Below, one piece after another: positions 1-12,008 of a stretch of 64,000 nucleotides of DNA. A program made the translations under genes and the position numbers. Source of the stretch: Larix kaempferi (taxonomy: Eukaryota; Streptophyta; Pinopsida; Pinales; Pinaceae); NCBI GenBank assembly GCA_027924585.1, contig BSBM01000096.1, positions 2,976,001 through 3,040,000 of the forward strand, given 5' to 3'. The notes under the pieces are model-generated. The model searched no databases. It was not told where the DNA came from and saw only the letters and a list, made by a program, of their open reading frames with translations. Within the stretch, counting starts at the first letter, position 1. Each line of letters starts with the position of its first letter.

Positions 1-1689
1 ATCTTTGACAGGTTACTTCCTCGGCAAGGTTTTAAGGTTGGCCAGAAAGGGATAAGAGCTTAATATGGCCCTGGTAAGCCTCGGTGACTCCCTGTGAGCA
101 TCTATTTGCACTTGGAAGATTATGGTGAAGCTTGGCATGATGCCGGTCTTCATTTGGTTAGCCGAGATTTTGGTTTTATTTAAAATTTGGTTTTTATAGT
201 CGGTTGTAATTTTCTTTATAAGTCGTATGGCATTTTGGTCTAGGGAGGGTCGAACCCTCGACCTTGTCCTGCATTGGTTTCTCAACGTTTCCTTCGTTAC
301 TGTATATGTATAAATTTTTACAATTAAAATAAATGGTTTTGTAAGATTACAGTGTAGTTCGAAATACAAATTTCAGAGAGTTTTACTCTCGGCACTATCA
401 TTATTTTTGGCAATGTATAAATTTTGATATAAGTTACTCATGTTTTAGGGAAAAGCCCATCTCTGTGACGTTTTACTTTTAAATGTTGTTTGTAAACATT
501 GGCCATAAGGCTGGGTTAAAAACCCTACCATAACTGCTTACCACATTTAAGATTTGCTTGTGGAAAATGCTAAGGGTTTTGAACCCCGAACCTGTGATGT
601 ATTTAAGAGTTTTGGTTGAAAGTTTATAAAATTATTATGTGGCTTTAGGGTGAGTTGAGACTTGAACCCTGCACACCTGTACAATAGAAAACTTGCAAAG
701 GTCGTGTTTTATTTTAAAATATAAAAGCATAGACTGTTTGGGTGAACCCATTATGGGTATCGAACCCTAGTCTTGTATGATGCTCTCATTTGGAAAAGAA
801 TGAAATGTTGTTACAGTATTATCAGTGAAGAAATATGCATAGGGTTTTCAACCCTAGAAAGGTCGATATACTATTGCTTAGTATATTTTAATGTTTTAAA
901 ATTATTGGTATTTATCTTGTAAGTGTGTTATGATGCGGTATGTTTGATGAACTCTGTGTAAATGTTTTATATGGTTAAATTCAGTGAATCATTACATGTT
1001 ACAATAATGTGTGATAAAGGAAATAGATACAATTTTATATTTGCATTCCTGCAATATTTATACCTTCGATTTGTTTAATAATATCCTGTATTATGAATTT
1101 TCAATACTATTAGGGTTTGTGATATATAAAACTATATTGTTTATAATGATTAAAGATTCGTTTTATTTGAGATGTTTTCTGCAATTAAATTTATGTTATT
1201 TGATTTCTGGTATAAAAGGTTTATGCCATGATTGAACTTAGGTTTTAAAATGAGCAATAGATTGATTAGTAAATTGTTACTTCTGTTACTATGCTATGTG
1301 ATACTATGTAGTGATAACTGTATGAGAATATTATCCAAATATAAATACATAAATGGAACAGATTTATTATATGGTATACAATCATTCGAATCTATTCCTA
1401 AATCAACTTCTTTGTACTAGAGTACGATACATAAAGTATAAGTAAAAATACAAAGAAGTATTTCTACTCTGTCATTTATCATTTTGCAAACTCAGAATTA
1501 TTCAGTCGATTTTATACGTAATAGATACATGCATTTTCAGCAAAGATAATATGATAGAAAATTAAAAGCATTACTAACAGTTTAAGAGATATCTAGGTTT
1601 TAATAGAAAGCTGATAACATATTAAAATCATTTCCTTAGTAAATAATTTGGGCAGAAAGTAAATAAGATAACACAAATATAACCTGGTA
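1..1689. other. AT-rich stretch, no recognisable gene
   Basis: I see no convincing coding region; the open frames are short and AT-biased and match nothing I know. Between about 245 and 860 the phrase GAACCC, or GGGTTTT-x-AACCC, recurs at irregular intervals (near 250, 577, 672, 757 and 848). It is often flanked by a short inverted GGGT/ACCC pair. This could be a very old, diverged tandem repeat. Confidence 0.5.
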
Positions 1690-2425
1690 ACTGTAGAAGA
1701 GACAAACAACCAAAGGAGCCCGTTCTGCCCAACCTTTTCCTGAAGATAGCCAAGTTACTTGCCTTAGGACCCCCGAGCATGTTCACTGAACCACCAGGAC
1801 AAAGATGCTGTGTGGAGAATGGAATAAATTCCTTTGCAACTCAACAATAGTACTTGATAGTAATACTTTTCCTTTAGCAATATTGAACTCAGAAATGTGG
1901 CTGCACTAGTTCAAAATGCAGTCTTAACTCACTCAATCACTTCTAACCTTTCCCTCATCTAATCTCTTGTGCTCTCTTGTATTTCTCTTTCATAAATTTT
2001 CACAAGGTAATAACTGAACAACCTCTTGTTGAATTCAATGGGTAGATAAAGCATTCCTAGGTCTTTGGCCGATTTTATTTAGTTAATGAGCCACTTGCTC
2101 AGTTCAACTTTCTTGGGGAACATTACCATGAAAATAGGGATGTTTCCCCCTGCAACAACTAGAAGTGAGTTGACGATGTTGCCAAGTGTCAATTTTCTCT
2201 CCACCCCAGTCCATTCCTCCTAGTGGGTCAATGAACACTCATTCAACAGCCTCCTTTGGATATTTGTCTCCTCTTTTATTTATAAATAATAAAATATTCA
2301 GAGTAATTAATTACAGTCATCCTTGACCCCACTTGGTCAATAAACATAAAAATTTACAATAACTTAAAAAATAATGTTTTTTTCTGACAACATAAAATGT
2401 TCAGAATTTGGGTATGTGACAAACA
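1690..2425 (-). repeat. Putative 3' LTR of chromovirus A
   Basis: Read on the minus strand, a TG-starting segment (TGTTTGTCACATACCC) begins at 2425, directly after a purine-rich tract at the end of the pol remnant. That is the expected position of a 3' LTR start. The polyprotein frame runs a few codons into this LTR, which is common in chromoviruses. The far boundary is not resolved. I place it near 1690 only because composition becomes strongly AT-rich beyond there. No second LTR or target-site duplication was found. Confidence 0.4.
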
Positions 2426-4930
2426 CCCCCTCTTAAATTCAACATCATCCTCGATGTTTCTTTTTCATCATCCTCTAATTCCTCCTGGAACAGATTTGGA
2501 TATGCCACCCGCATATTTATTTCCAACTCCCAGGTTGCTTCATCTGGACTAAGATGCTTCCATTGCACCTTTACATGTCCAATGGTATGATTACAAAGCA
2601 AAATTTCCCTCTTGTTGAGGATACAATCCGGTTCCACCAAAAAATCTCCTTCTGGTTCCACCTGTACATCATTCCAATTAATCACATGAGTAGCATCATG
2701 CACATACTTTTCCAAAAGAGAGATGTGAAATACATTATGCACTTTAAGTTTGGTGGCAAAGCCAACTAATATGCCACTGGTCCTATCCTGGACAATATTT
2801 CAAAAGGTCCACAATACCTTGGTGCTAGTTTAGCACAGCTTCCTAACTTTAAGCAGCTCTTTTTATGCTTTACCTTGAGGAAAACATGTTCACCAACCTG
2901 AAACTCTTTCTGAGTTCTTTTGAGATCTGCATGGCTTTTTTGTCTATCTTGTGCAGTTTTCAAATTGCCTTGAACCTGTTTCATGGTTAGTTCCATTTCT
3001 TTTAATAACTCAGTTCCTAACATTAACCTGTCAACTGGATTACTCCAAGAAATAAGAGTGTTACACTTTCTGACATACAAAATTTCAAATGGACTAGTTG
3101 TTGAAGCTTGGTAATGGTTATTATAAGCAAACTCAGCAAGATGCAAATATTTCTCCCATTTACATGGCTAATCTCTAACATACATTCTTAACATATCTTC
3201 AAGAATCTGGTTGGCTCTTTCTGTTTTCCCATCCGTTTGCGGATGAAATGATGTGCCAAAATTTAAAGTAGTATCTAAACCTTTAAATAAAGACTTCCAG
3301 AAATTTCCTGTAAACTTAGAGTCCCTATCAGAAATTATAACTCTTGGAATCCCATGCAAACGAAAATTTTATTTCATAAAAATTTCAACAATGTTAGTAG
3401 CCTTATAGGTTGTTTTAACAGGAATAAAATGGGCTAGTTTATTAAGCTTATCCACAAATACCATTATGGAATCATTATGTTTCTGATTTTTAGGTAAACC
3501 ACTAATAAAATCAATACTAATTATTTCCCACTTCCAATCCGGAACAGGTAGTGGGTGCAACAGTCCTACTGGGTGTTGATGTTCAACCTTTATTTGCTGA
3601 CATTCCATACACCTAGAAATATATTCAGCTACCTCATTTTTCATAGTTGGCCAAAGGTAATCCTTCCTCAACATTGTTATCATCTTTTGGTAACCAGGAT
3701 GCCCTGAATATGGACTTTCATGCAATTCATTTAAAATCATCAATTTAATTTCAGCAACATTAGGCACATAAAGTCTGTTTTTATATAGCATTAATCCTCT
3801 TTCATCAATTCTGAAATCTGTTATTAAATTTTCAGCATTATTTTCAACAACCTTTTCATGTAATTTTTTATATTTTTCATCCATTTTGATTCCTTCCTTA
3901 ATCTGATTTTCTAGATCAGTTTTATAAGTACTGATCGCTGAAGCAAAATTTAGCCTAGCATTTCTGCTTAAGGCATCATCAACTTTATTTTCTTTACCTT
4001 TAATGTGTTGAATCTCAAAATCATATTCGCTAAGGAAAGCTAGCCACATAGCTTGCCTTGCGTTCAGATTTGGTTGATCCAGCAAATATTTTAAACCTTT
4101 ATTATCTGTCATTAGCGTAAATTTTCTTCTGATTAAGTGATGACACCACATCTTTAACGCATGTATCACGGTAGCCAACTCTAAGTCGTAAGTTGCATAG
4201 TTCTTCTCATGAATCTTTAACTTCCTAGACTCATATGCAATCACATGACCTTCTTGTGTTAAGACCCTGCTAAGTCCATCATTGCATGCATCAGTGCACG
4301 GGATGAAATCCTTGTTTGGATGAGCAATTTTTAGAATAAGTGGCATTGTTAATAGTTCTTTTAGTTTCTTAAAACTTTCTTCACATTTTTTATCCCACAC
4401 AAATTTCTTACCTTTCTTTTTTAAAGAGGTTATAGGATTCGCTATTCTAGAGAATCCCTCTATAAATTTATGATAGTAACCTGTAATTCCCATAAAAGAT
4501 CGTACACCAATTACGTCTTCAGGGGCAGGCCATTCATTAATTGCTTTTATCTTGTCTGGGTCTACTGTGATTCCATCCTTGGATATCACATGCCCTAGGT
4601 ACTGTATTTTATCTTTACAGAAATCACATTTGTTGAACTTAGCATAAAGTTGGTGTCTCTTAACACTTGTCAAATTATTTTTAAGTGTTCGTCATGTTCT
4701 TCTTTAGTCTTAGAATAAATTAGAATGTCGTCAATGAAAACAATTACAAACTTATCTAAGTACTGATGTAAAACATTATTCATAAGACACATGAAAAATG
4801 TTGGGGCATTGGTTAGCCCAAACGGCATAACCACAAACTTGTAGTGCCCGTAACGGGTTCTAAAAGCAATCTTAAAAATGTCCTCGTCTTTAATTATGAC
4901 TTGATGGTACCCTGACCTCAATGATTGATT
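2401..4930 (-). pseudogene. Ty3/gypsy chromovirus pol remnant (element A)
   Basis: Reading leftwards, the order is: C-terminal half of reverse transcriptase ([16 protein letters not shown], then FIDD at the catalytic YxDD position, about 4921-4670); RT connection and RNase H (about 4670-3950); integrase zinc region (HESPYSGHPG and CMECQQ, about 3730-3600); integrase core (SIDFISGLP, ISDRDSKF); integrase C-terminus (about 3146-2766); and a chromodomain (VKVQWKHLSPDEATWELE, about 2580-2520). The RT-integrase-chromodomain order identifies a plant chromovirus. Breaks include frameshifts near 4670 and 2745 and in-frame stops at about 3369 and 3165. Everything upstream of mid-RT (gag, protease, 5' LTR) is missing, with the break at about 4930. 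The element is inactive. Confidence 0.93.
2426..2437 (-). other. Polypurine tract of element A
   Basis: On the minus strand this reads TTTAAGAGGGGG and abuts the TGTTTG start of the LTR. It matches the usual position and composition of the plus-strand primer of LTR retrotransposons. Confidence 0.6.
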
Positions 4931-5197
4931 TTTCCATTTTATAATGATTAATTTTGTTTAACATGACCGAGAACTTGGAGTAATGATTAGATGAATGTAG
5001 AATTTTCCTTGGTTGAGTTTGTCCACCTTTTAACTCACTCCCATTAATTGCTATTTACAATCATTTATTAGGTGGAAAGACCTACCAAAGTTTAAATTAC
5101 ACATAAAATATAATCAAAAGGTTTAATACTCAACTTGACATGTCAATAGTCCATTACCTTAAAAATAAAAATATCTTAACGAAAAAATTTATTATTT
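4931..5197. other. AT-rich spacer with a dispersed repeat fragment
   Basis: No gene is seen. The part at about 5055-5180 (ATTAGGTGGAAAGACC... AATATAATCAAAAGG) reappears in diverged form at about 12715-12845, so it is a dispersed repeat of unknown type. Confidence 0.5.
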
Positions 5198-5632
5198 TGT
5201 GAAGTATTTTCGAAATTACAATCAATCATGGACATAATAATTTATTGAATTTTACTCATAAATTTGATGAAAAAATTATAACGTATACATACCTATGCTT
5301 GATTCAAATTCCTAGTATTGAATTTGGCATTCAACACCATCTTCATTAACATTAAGATGCTCCCTATTTACATTATTAGCACTTGCATTTTCAACTTTCA
5401 AACATTTTCATTTTTCCATATAGATCTTATACTTAACATTATTGCACCGATAGGAATGAGATGCTCTACAACTCAGTATGGGGGAGATGTTATAACATAA
5501 CATAACGTTACCCTAATTAAAAAAAAATCATGTCGACTCATAAAATAAAAAAATTATGAAAACTAATTAAAAAATCTATGTGGGCTCATAAAATAAAAAA
5601 AATATGAAAACTAATTAAAAAATGCATGTCCA
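5198..5632 (+). repeat. 435-bp direct repeat, copy 1
   Basis: The segment from TGTGAAGTATTTTCG to AATGCATGTCCA recurs at 7538-7972 with the same length and only scattered differences. It begins TG and ends CA like an LTR. Near its end is a 2x tandem of about 48 bp (GGCTCATAAAATAA... GAAAACTAATTAAAAAAT). No target-site duplication flanks the pair and no primer-binding site follows copy 1, so LTR identity is unproven. Confidence 0.75.
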
Positions 5633-7537
5633 ATTTTATTTTGAAATATGTATATTTTTTTTCAATCCTCCTGGCATTCTCATAGGATTGAAAAAAATGG
5701 GCATCATTTATGCTTGCCAATACACATTTTAAAATAAAACCGGTAGCATAAACGTTACCGATTGATATAATCAAAAATATTAATAATTTGAAAAAATAAA
5801 TACAACCTAAATTTTAAATATAAAATATAAAACATAAATTTAAAATTGCTACACATGTTTTCAATGAGTTTTCAAATTTATTGAAAAAAAAACTCACAAC
5901 CAGCAACATTTATTAAATGTTGCCGGTTTTATTTCCAAATGTGTAAATCGGCAGCATTTATGCTTGCCAATACACATTTAGAAATAAAACCGACAGTTGA
6001 TACAAATTTATACAAACAAAAAACACAAGAAATTTAATTTAATTTTAAAAATAAATTGGAGGTTTATGGTCCACTTACCTGGTGGAGTGGACGACATTGT
6101 AGCATGGCGGCGTGGTGGCGTGGGTGGCGTGGCGTGGCGTGGTGGTATCATGGCCTCGGTCTAGCTCACGTCCTTGGTCGAGATACTTTGATGGGTCATT
6201 GTCATTGGAACAATGTCGGTCGGCCTGCCGCGACCGATTTTTATTGTTTTTCATTGTCTCAGTAGCTCCATCGAGCATTTAAATAAGCCCACAATTGAGG
6301 TATTTTAAAACCCTCAATCGAGGTCTTTTAAAGCGCTCGATCGAGGTATTTTAAAATCCTCGATCGAGGTCTTTTAAAGTGCTCGATCGAGGTATTTTAA
6401 AACCCTCGATCGAATTTTCAATAGCTCGATCGAGGGATTTAAAATACCTCGATCAAGGGTTCACGACGCAAATTTTTCCAATGAATATGTATCATGTGCA
6501 CTATCATCATTAATATAGAAATGGTATTCTTTGGTCACATTATGATTATCACTTTTGATTTATATACCATCGACATTGTGTTAAGCATGTTTATATAGAA
6601 TATGTACAAGTATAGATACTTGACCAATTATAATATTCACTTTGCATCTCTTTATGTGAGCTAATGTGTAATTTTCTACAAAATCAAGCACTAACAAAAA
6701 TTATCCCCGTAGGAAAGACTTCACAAGAGTATTTTAATTGTAGGTCTTTCCACCTAGATCTATGCAAATGATTGGTGTATTTTGATTTATGTGAATCCTT
6801 GGTGGTCTTGATACCTAATACTCATGCACCATAATTTTAAAACCTTCTTGAAGTCTATCTTTGTAAGGTTTCCTACAAATAATTGCCCAAAAAGTGAATT
6901 CATAATTAGCATCTTATTGAATTTGGAATTTGTTATGCCTTTGCAATGTCTTTGGTCTAGTTAACAATAATCCTTCCATGCATGCCAATAAACATTTTTA
7001 TCTAATCATAGGTGAAACAACAATTGTTTGTATTTCTCTATGTTCAACTCTAACATCTTTTGATCACAATCTTTTAAAAGTTTTTAATGTGTCGACTAAG
7101 TTCTTAGATACATTATGTTTCACCTATGCCTCTTTTGTTAAATTTTTAATACCCAATAATGAAACAACTTCTTTTAACTTGTTGGAATTTATCAAACATT
7201 TCAAAATTGAGCTTTTGTTGTCACTGACTCATTTTTAAATAAGTTTTCAATTACATTTGAGAAATCTATCTTACAATGTGGTCATATTTTTTTCCTTAGA
7301 TTTTTTGATATCGATGTTATTTAAGATTTCATCATCAATATTGATAGCACTTGTAGATTTCAATTTAATTTAAGGACATTAGATTTATTAAATTATAAAA
7401 ATAAAAAAACAAAGTTCACGTTCATTTATTCCTAGACCCAAAAAACCTGAAATCAACTATAGTTTCATACTTCCTATTCATTTTGGTCTTCAACATTAGC
7501 TTCATCAACATTAAGATGCAAATCTCCATATTTTTTT
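5633..7537. other. Non-coding interior between the 435-bp repeats
   Basis: There is no supported gene. Short direct repeats of about 45 bp occur at about 5702-5745 and 5953-5998 (GCATTTATGCTTGCCAATAC then ATAAAACCG). A small hairpin lies near 5905-5930 (CAACATTTATTAAATGTTG). A TGGCGTGG-rich GC island lies at about 6095-6150, and the CTCGATCGAG minisatellite is listed separately. The open frame at 6930-7238 is AT-rich and resembles nothing I recognise. About 7488-7537 is a partial extra copy of internal sequence from the 435-bp repeat. Confidence 0.5.
6291..6462. repeat. CTCGATCGAG palindromic minisatellite
   Basis: About 22-bp units (CTCGATCGAGGTATTTTAAAA) repeat some eight times. They alternate between TATTTTAAAA and TCTTTTAAAG versions, so the higher-order period is about 44 bp. 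Each unit boundary is the 10-bp palindrome CTCGATCGAG. The last units turn round (GATCGAGGGATTTAAAATACC), which makes the array partly self-complementary. Confidence 0.85.
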
Positions 7538-7972
7538 TGTGAAGTATTTTCGAAATTACAATCAATCATGGACATAATAATTTATTGAATTTTAAGCAAA
7601 TATTTGATGAAAAAATTATAACGTATACATAGCTATGCTTGATTCAAATTCCTAGTGTTGAATTTGGCATTCAACATCATCTTCATTAACATTAAGATGC
7701 TCCATATTTACATTATTAGCACTTGTATTTTCAACTTTCAAACATTTTCATTTTTCCATATAGATCTTATACTTAACATTATTGCACCGATAGGAGTGAG
7801 GTGCTCTACAACCTAGTATGGGGGAGATATCATAACATAACATAACGTTACCATAATTAAAAAAAATCATGTCGACTCATAAAATAAAAAAATTTATGAA
7901 AACTAATTAAAAAATCCATGTGGGCTCATAAAATAAACAATTTATGAAAACTAATTAAAAAATGCATGTCCA
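7538..7972 (+). repeat. 435-bp direct repeat, copy 2
   Basis: Second copy of the TGTGAAG...ATGTCCA repeat, 2,340 bp downstream of copy 1 and the same length. It contains the same internal 48-bp duplication. Sequence after the two copies is unrelated. Confidence 0.75.
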
Positions 7973-9775
7973 AAATATAAAATTAAAACTTAAACTCGGA
8001 TCTATCAAGCAAGAGAGGAATCAAATTTCATGATTTTATGATTAAAAAAAACTACATGTCAAGAAATTGGACCCCTCTCGGTGCTTGATAGATCCAGGTT
8101 TAAGATGAATATATGCTGGTGTAGAGAATAATCTTGAGTATGATCATGTTTATTTTGACATTCCCTTTTATTCCCTGTGATTATTCAATCTATAGGTTTA
8201 AAAAAAAATTATATAACTAAAAAAAGCTTCAATTTCAAAAAAAATGCAATATTTCAAATTTTAACATTTTATAATTCAAAAGAAATTACAAGTATAAATT
8301 TTATATCCAAAAGACTTTTAATTTCAAAAGAAATTGCAAGTATAATTTTGTAACCCTTTCCCCTAAAAATTTCAAGTATAATTTCAATCCTTAAAACTTT
8401 ATACTCCAAAATATGCCCACTTTAGAATAAATTGCAACTATAATCAAGTTTTGTGAAATAAGAACTAGAAGATTGTGACATGGTTTGAAAACATGAAATT
8501 AATCTTTTGTGTGAATGTATAAATACCTATTCATGTGAAACAATTTGATTTTTATTTTTTTATAAAGTTAGAAAGCTTCTATTAAAAGAGATAATTGTAC
8601 ATAGTTAAGTCACCAGAGGACTACAAATCAAAGTTGAACCAAGTTTTAAACATAACAAAGACCTAAGAGATCAGAGTCTACAAGCTACCTAGATAATCAG
8701 AGTTCACCGTAGGAGAGAGTTTGCTGCAAAACCCCCCATGGGCTGAGGGTTATGACTAGAAATTTCAAAAATTGAGGCATTTAAAAACATGAAAGAAAGT
8801 AAGAGAGATAAAGTTGCATGGATGAGGAAGGGATGACACCTGAGGTGTTGCAGGGAGCATCAATTCCCTGTTTAGCTTCAACAATCATGGGACAGCGCCT
8901 GAATACTAGTTGTGTGTTGTCCACCTCTGTAGGGGGGAGGCCGAGTGAAATATTTCCCAGTTAGAGCTCGGCAATAGCATAAATATTTATATCCATTCTA
9001 GCCATATATTCCTGCTGGAACCGTGTTAGATCCAGCATAGTAGTCTCCACATTAGAGAGATGGTTAACGAGGGGAAGCTCGTGATCATCCTGTCCTAGCT
9101 TTCCTTGAATGCAGTCATCCATGGCCATGGTCATGAGAGCTTTAATAGTCCAAAACACTCCCAACATCTTGGTGTGGTGTGTTTCTATGGTATGGGTGGA
9201 CCCTTTGTCTTCAACCATCCCCCCAAATTCAACTTCAAGCAACTCCACCGAGGGTCGTCCATGCTAACGCTTGAGCCTATTTTACAGACGTAGGGTACGA
9301 CATATGACTGTGCTTTGGTCCATTGGTGGTTTTTGGGGGTGTGACTTTCATTCTCACCATGTTGTTGGGAACTTTCAACAGAATCTGGAGGGAGAGATCT
9401 TACAAAGGGGGGGAATCTTTTCTAGGATGAGTCTGACTGAAGATTCCAAAATTGAGCGTCAATTTATGCCCACTCCCCTACTTCAAGTGCCATTGGATGT
9501 GAGAAATATGAGGACCATTATTGTGGAAGATGTCGCACAAATTTAGCATCATCGTTCTAGTAGGTGGAGGAGATGTCAGACGTGTGAACTAGACTATGCA
9601 AATATGTGGAGGATGAGTCTGAGTATGATATGCCATTCCCATATTTAAGAGCCAAGGTGGTGGATGTTTTTGATGCTCTACGTGTTTGGATGCATGATGC
9701 ATCCTATTGATTGCCACGAGGGTTAAGCACATAGGGTGGGGGCCCCACCCTGATCACAACCATCGTGGGGGACTC
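7973..9775. other. Low-complexity intergenic DNA
   Basis: 7973-8560 is AT-rich with repeated phrases such as AATTTCAAAAGAAATTGCAAGTA. 8560-9775 is more balanced in composition and has short open frames on both strands (for example 8961-9248 minus and 9271-9546 plus). None carries a motif I recognise. Confidence 0.4.
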
Positions 9776-10193
9776 TTTAGGAGGACATGGGGGTGGGATT
9801 TGATCCACTTATGTGTCGACGGGTTACGAGATCATTTAATACGATCTCTCTGGATGGAACCACACATTCGACCACTACCTCAAGGTGCCCCCCTGGCTCC
9901 AAGGTCGGCCCTCACTAGAATTGAACCTTTCCCACTGGTGAAAAACTCCTCACTCTTTACCAATGGATCCAACCCCTTTGGGATTTTATTGGAGGACATG
10001 GGGGTGGGATTTGATCCACTTATGTTTCCACGGGTCTGGAGATCATTTAATACAATCTATTTGAGTCGAACCACATGTTCGACCACTACCTCAAGGTGCC
10101 CCCATGGATCCAGGTTTGTCCCTCATTGGAATTGAACTTTTCCCACTGGTGAACAAGTCCTCACTTTTCACCAATGGATCCAACCCCTTTGGG
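9776..10193. repeat. 208-bp tandem duplication
   Basis: Two adjacent units, about 9776-9982 and 9987-10193, share GGAGGACATGGGGGTGGGAT, the phrase CGACCACTACCTCAAGGTGC, and the end CCAATGGATCCAACCCCTTT. By eye they are roughly 85-90% identical. The 142-codon open frame across them is a by-product of the duplication. Confidence 0.8.
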
Positions 10194-10616
10194 CGCAATT
10201 TGAATTTTTTTAGTTGACTTTGTTGTCACAATTTTTGTATTTAGGTTTTCACCCAAACTAGTTAACTTTTAGCTAAACTATTAGTTCGATAAAAAAAGAT
10301 GCTAAAACTACAAAATATAGACCAACAGAGTTTTTGTTCAAGTTTCTTCAACTTTGAAAGAGGTGGACCCTATGAAATATTACAAATTTGTAGTCAGAAA
10401 TAATACCATTAGAATCAACATTGAATCTACTTTACACCCATACAATTTATCTGTCATTTAATTGTGATTTGTTCATTTTAATTAATTTTATTCTAAAAGG
10501 TGCATATATTTCATTTTGATGTTGTTACATATCAATGAAATGAAAATTTAGTATTTCCATAAATTAACTGAAAAAATTGAAATTTTATAGGCATGTCCTC
10601 TTCAAAAGGGTATTTC
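10194..10616. other. AT-rich, nothing recognised
   Basis: No gene or structured repeat was seen, apart from GGCATGTCCTCTTCAAAAGG near 10590. That phrase has a relative, GGCACATCCTCTTCAAGAGG, near 10901. Confidence 0.4.
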
Positions 10617-10890
10617 AAAGAACTACTAAATTGACATATTGAATAAAGATTAAAAATTTTAAAAAAATAAAGAATACAAAGTTAACAAAACTCCTCACAA
10701 GTCATGCCTCTACAGTAAAGTGGAATTATAAACACAAATCCATGTTTTGATTGTCGGAAGTTGAAGAACTTATGAAGATAACATTTTTCTTTCTAAAAAA
10801 ACAAGCAAAATACTAACAAAGATTCATGGTTTCACCCTATATTAAATAACAAAATTCAAAGTAGATATTACACCAAACAATAAACTCATA
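10617..10890 (+). repeat. 270-bp direct repeat, copy 1
   Basis: This recurs at 11195-11465. Shared phrases include AAAACTCCTCACAAGTCATG, AACATTTTTCTTTCTAAAAA and ATTACACCAAACAATAAACT. The copies are about 90% alike by eye with small indels. The 300 bp between them is AT-rich and non-coding. Type unknown. Confidence 0.75.
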
Positions 10891-11194
10891 GATGTAGAAG
10901 CTTGGCACATCCTCTTCAAGAGGGTATTTTTAGATTTTAGGCATTTAATTCTAATATAGAGAAAACGTTGAGTCTATCCAAACATGTCGGTTTTATGCAA
11001 AGTTTTTCCATTACTCTATTCTAAAAATAAGAAAAAAATCACCCATTAAATAAAAAAATAGCATTACATTAGCAAAGTCTCTTTAGATTATGTAGCATAC
11101 TTTTTTTCCAAAACCAAAATTTTAACATTGAAAAAATTTGAGTGTCATAACATGACTCATTATCAATTCCTACATTCTTTAAGAACATACTATC

Positions 11195-11465
11195 AAAGAA
11201 CTACAAAATTGACATATTAAATAAAAATTAAAATTTTCCAAAAAAAAAGAATACAAAGCTAACAAAACTCCTCACAAGTCATGCTTTTAGAGTGAAGTAG
11301 AATTATAAACACAAATCAATATATTGATCGTCTAAAGTTGAAGAACTTGTGAAAATAACATTTTTCTTTCTAAAAAAAGCAAAATACTAACTAAGATTCA
11401 TGGTTTCAACCATATATTAAATAACAAAATTCAAAGTAGATATTACACCAAACAATAAACTCATA
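11195..11465 (+). repeat. 270-bp direct repeat, copy 2
   Basis: Partner of 10617-10890, in the same orientation about 578 bp downstream. It ends just before the F-box/kelch pseudogene. Confidence 0.75.
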
Positions 11466-11513
11466 TGTCAATCACAAAGGTATAATATTTACAACTCAAA
11501 ATGGGGTGCATAG

Positions 11514-12008
11514 TCACATCCCTTCTCTCGAATCGAAAACTTCTGCACTTCTCTCAAATTCACCTTCGCCTAGCACCATGACTTTACCTGCCATGGAAAC
11601 ACTCTGGCATCCCTTGCTGCGTTGTTGGATCATGGGAGGCAGAATTTCCCATTTTTCTTCCTCCACGTTATAAACTTCTGCATCCACCATACTTCCCATT
11701 CACAGCAACGCACTGACACCATAGTGGCAGTGGAGAAAACTGGGGATCATCAAAGGGATTGGGAGATAGCCTTTTCCAGGTGCCCTTCAGACTGTCATTA
11801 GGGCTACTCACACATCTTCCCTGTTAGAATCAAGCATATAATATGATCGCTCTTCCCAGATACATTTCTGTCCTCATAGAACTTAGGGCTACTCACCACA
11901 TCTTCCCATGCAAACAACTTTCAGGTTATCAACTTTCAGGTTATCATGTGATTCGAAGGGCACTCTTAACAAGCATTCGCGAACAAGCTCCTTCGGAAGA
12001 ACCTCCAT
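11514..12008 (-). pseudogene. F-box/kelch-repeat protein pseudogene
   Basis: On the minus strand an ATG at 12008 opens MEVLPKELVRECLLRVPF, a typical plant F-box start. F-box/kelch proteins are substrate adaptors of SCF ubiquitin ligases. A 15-bp tandem duplication (about 11921-11950) then repeats DNLKV. A small deletion shifts the frame and the next frame reads WEDVVSSPKFYEDR. A second shift gives GTWKRLSP and LWCQCVAVNGK, the linker and first kelch blade. The middle blades are deleted, and the piece at 11699-11514 (AEVYNVEEEKWEILPPM, then ERSAEVFDSREG) is a later blade. Functional relatives are usually about 350-400 residues; about 150 remain. The plus-strand ORF at 11843-12091 is its shadow. 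This is the only host-gene trace in the window. Confidence 0.85.

Noticed and set aside
245-760. tRNA-like T-arm phrases (GGGTCGAACCCTCGACC and similar)
   Set aside because: No acceptor stem, D-arm or anticodon arm at the right spacing; only short inverted pairs.
6056-6278. Overlapping ORFs on both strands over a GC island
   Set aside because: Produced by TGGCGTGG simple repeats.
8961-9248. 95-codon minus-strand ORF as a gene
   Set aside because: No recognisable motif and overlapped by equally long plus-strand frames.
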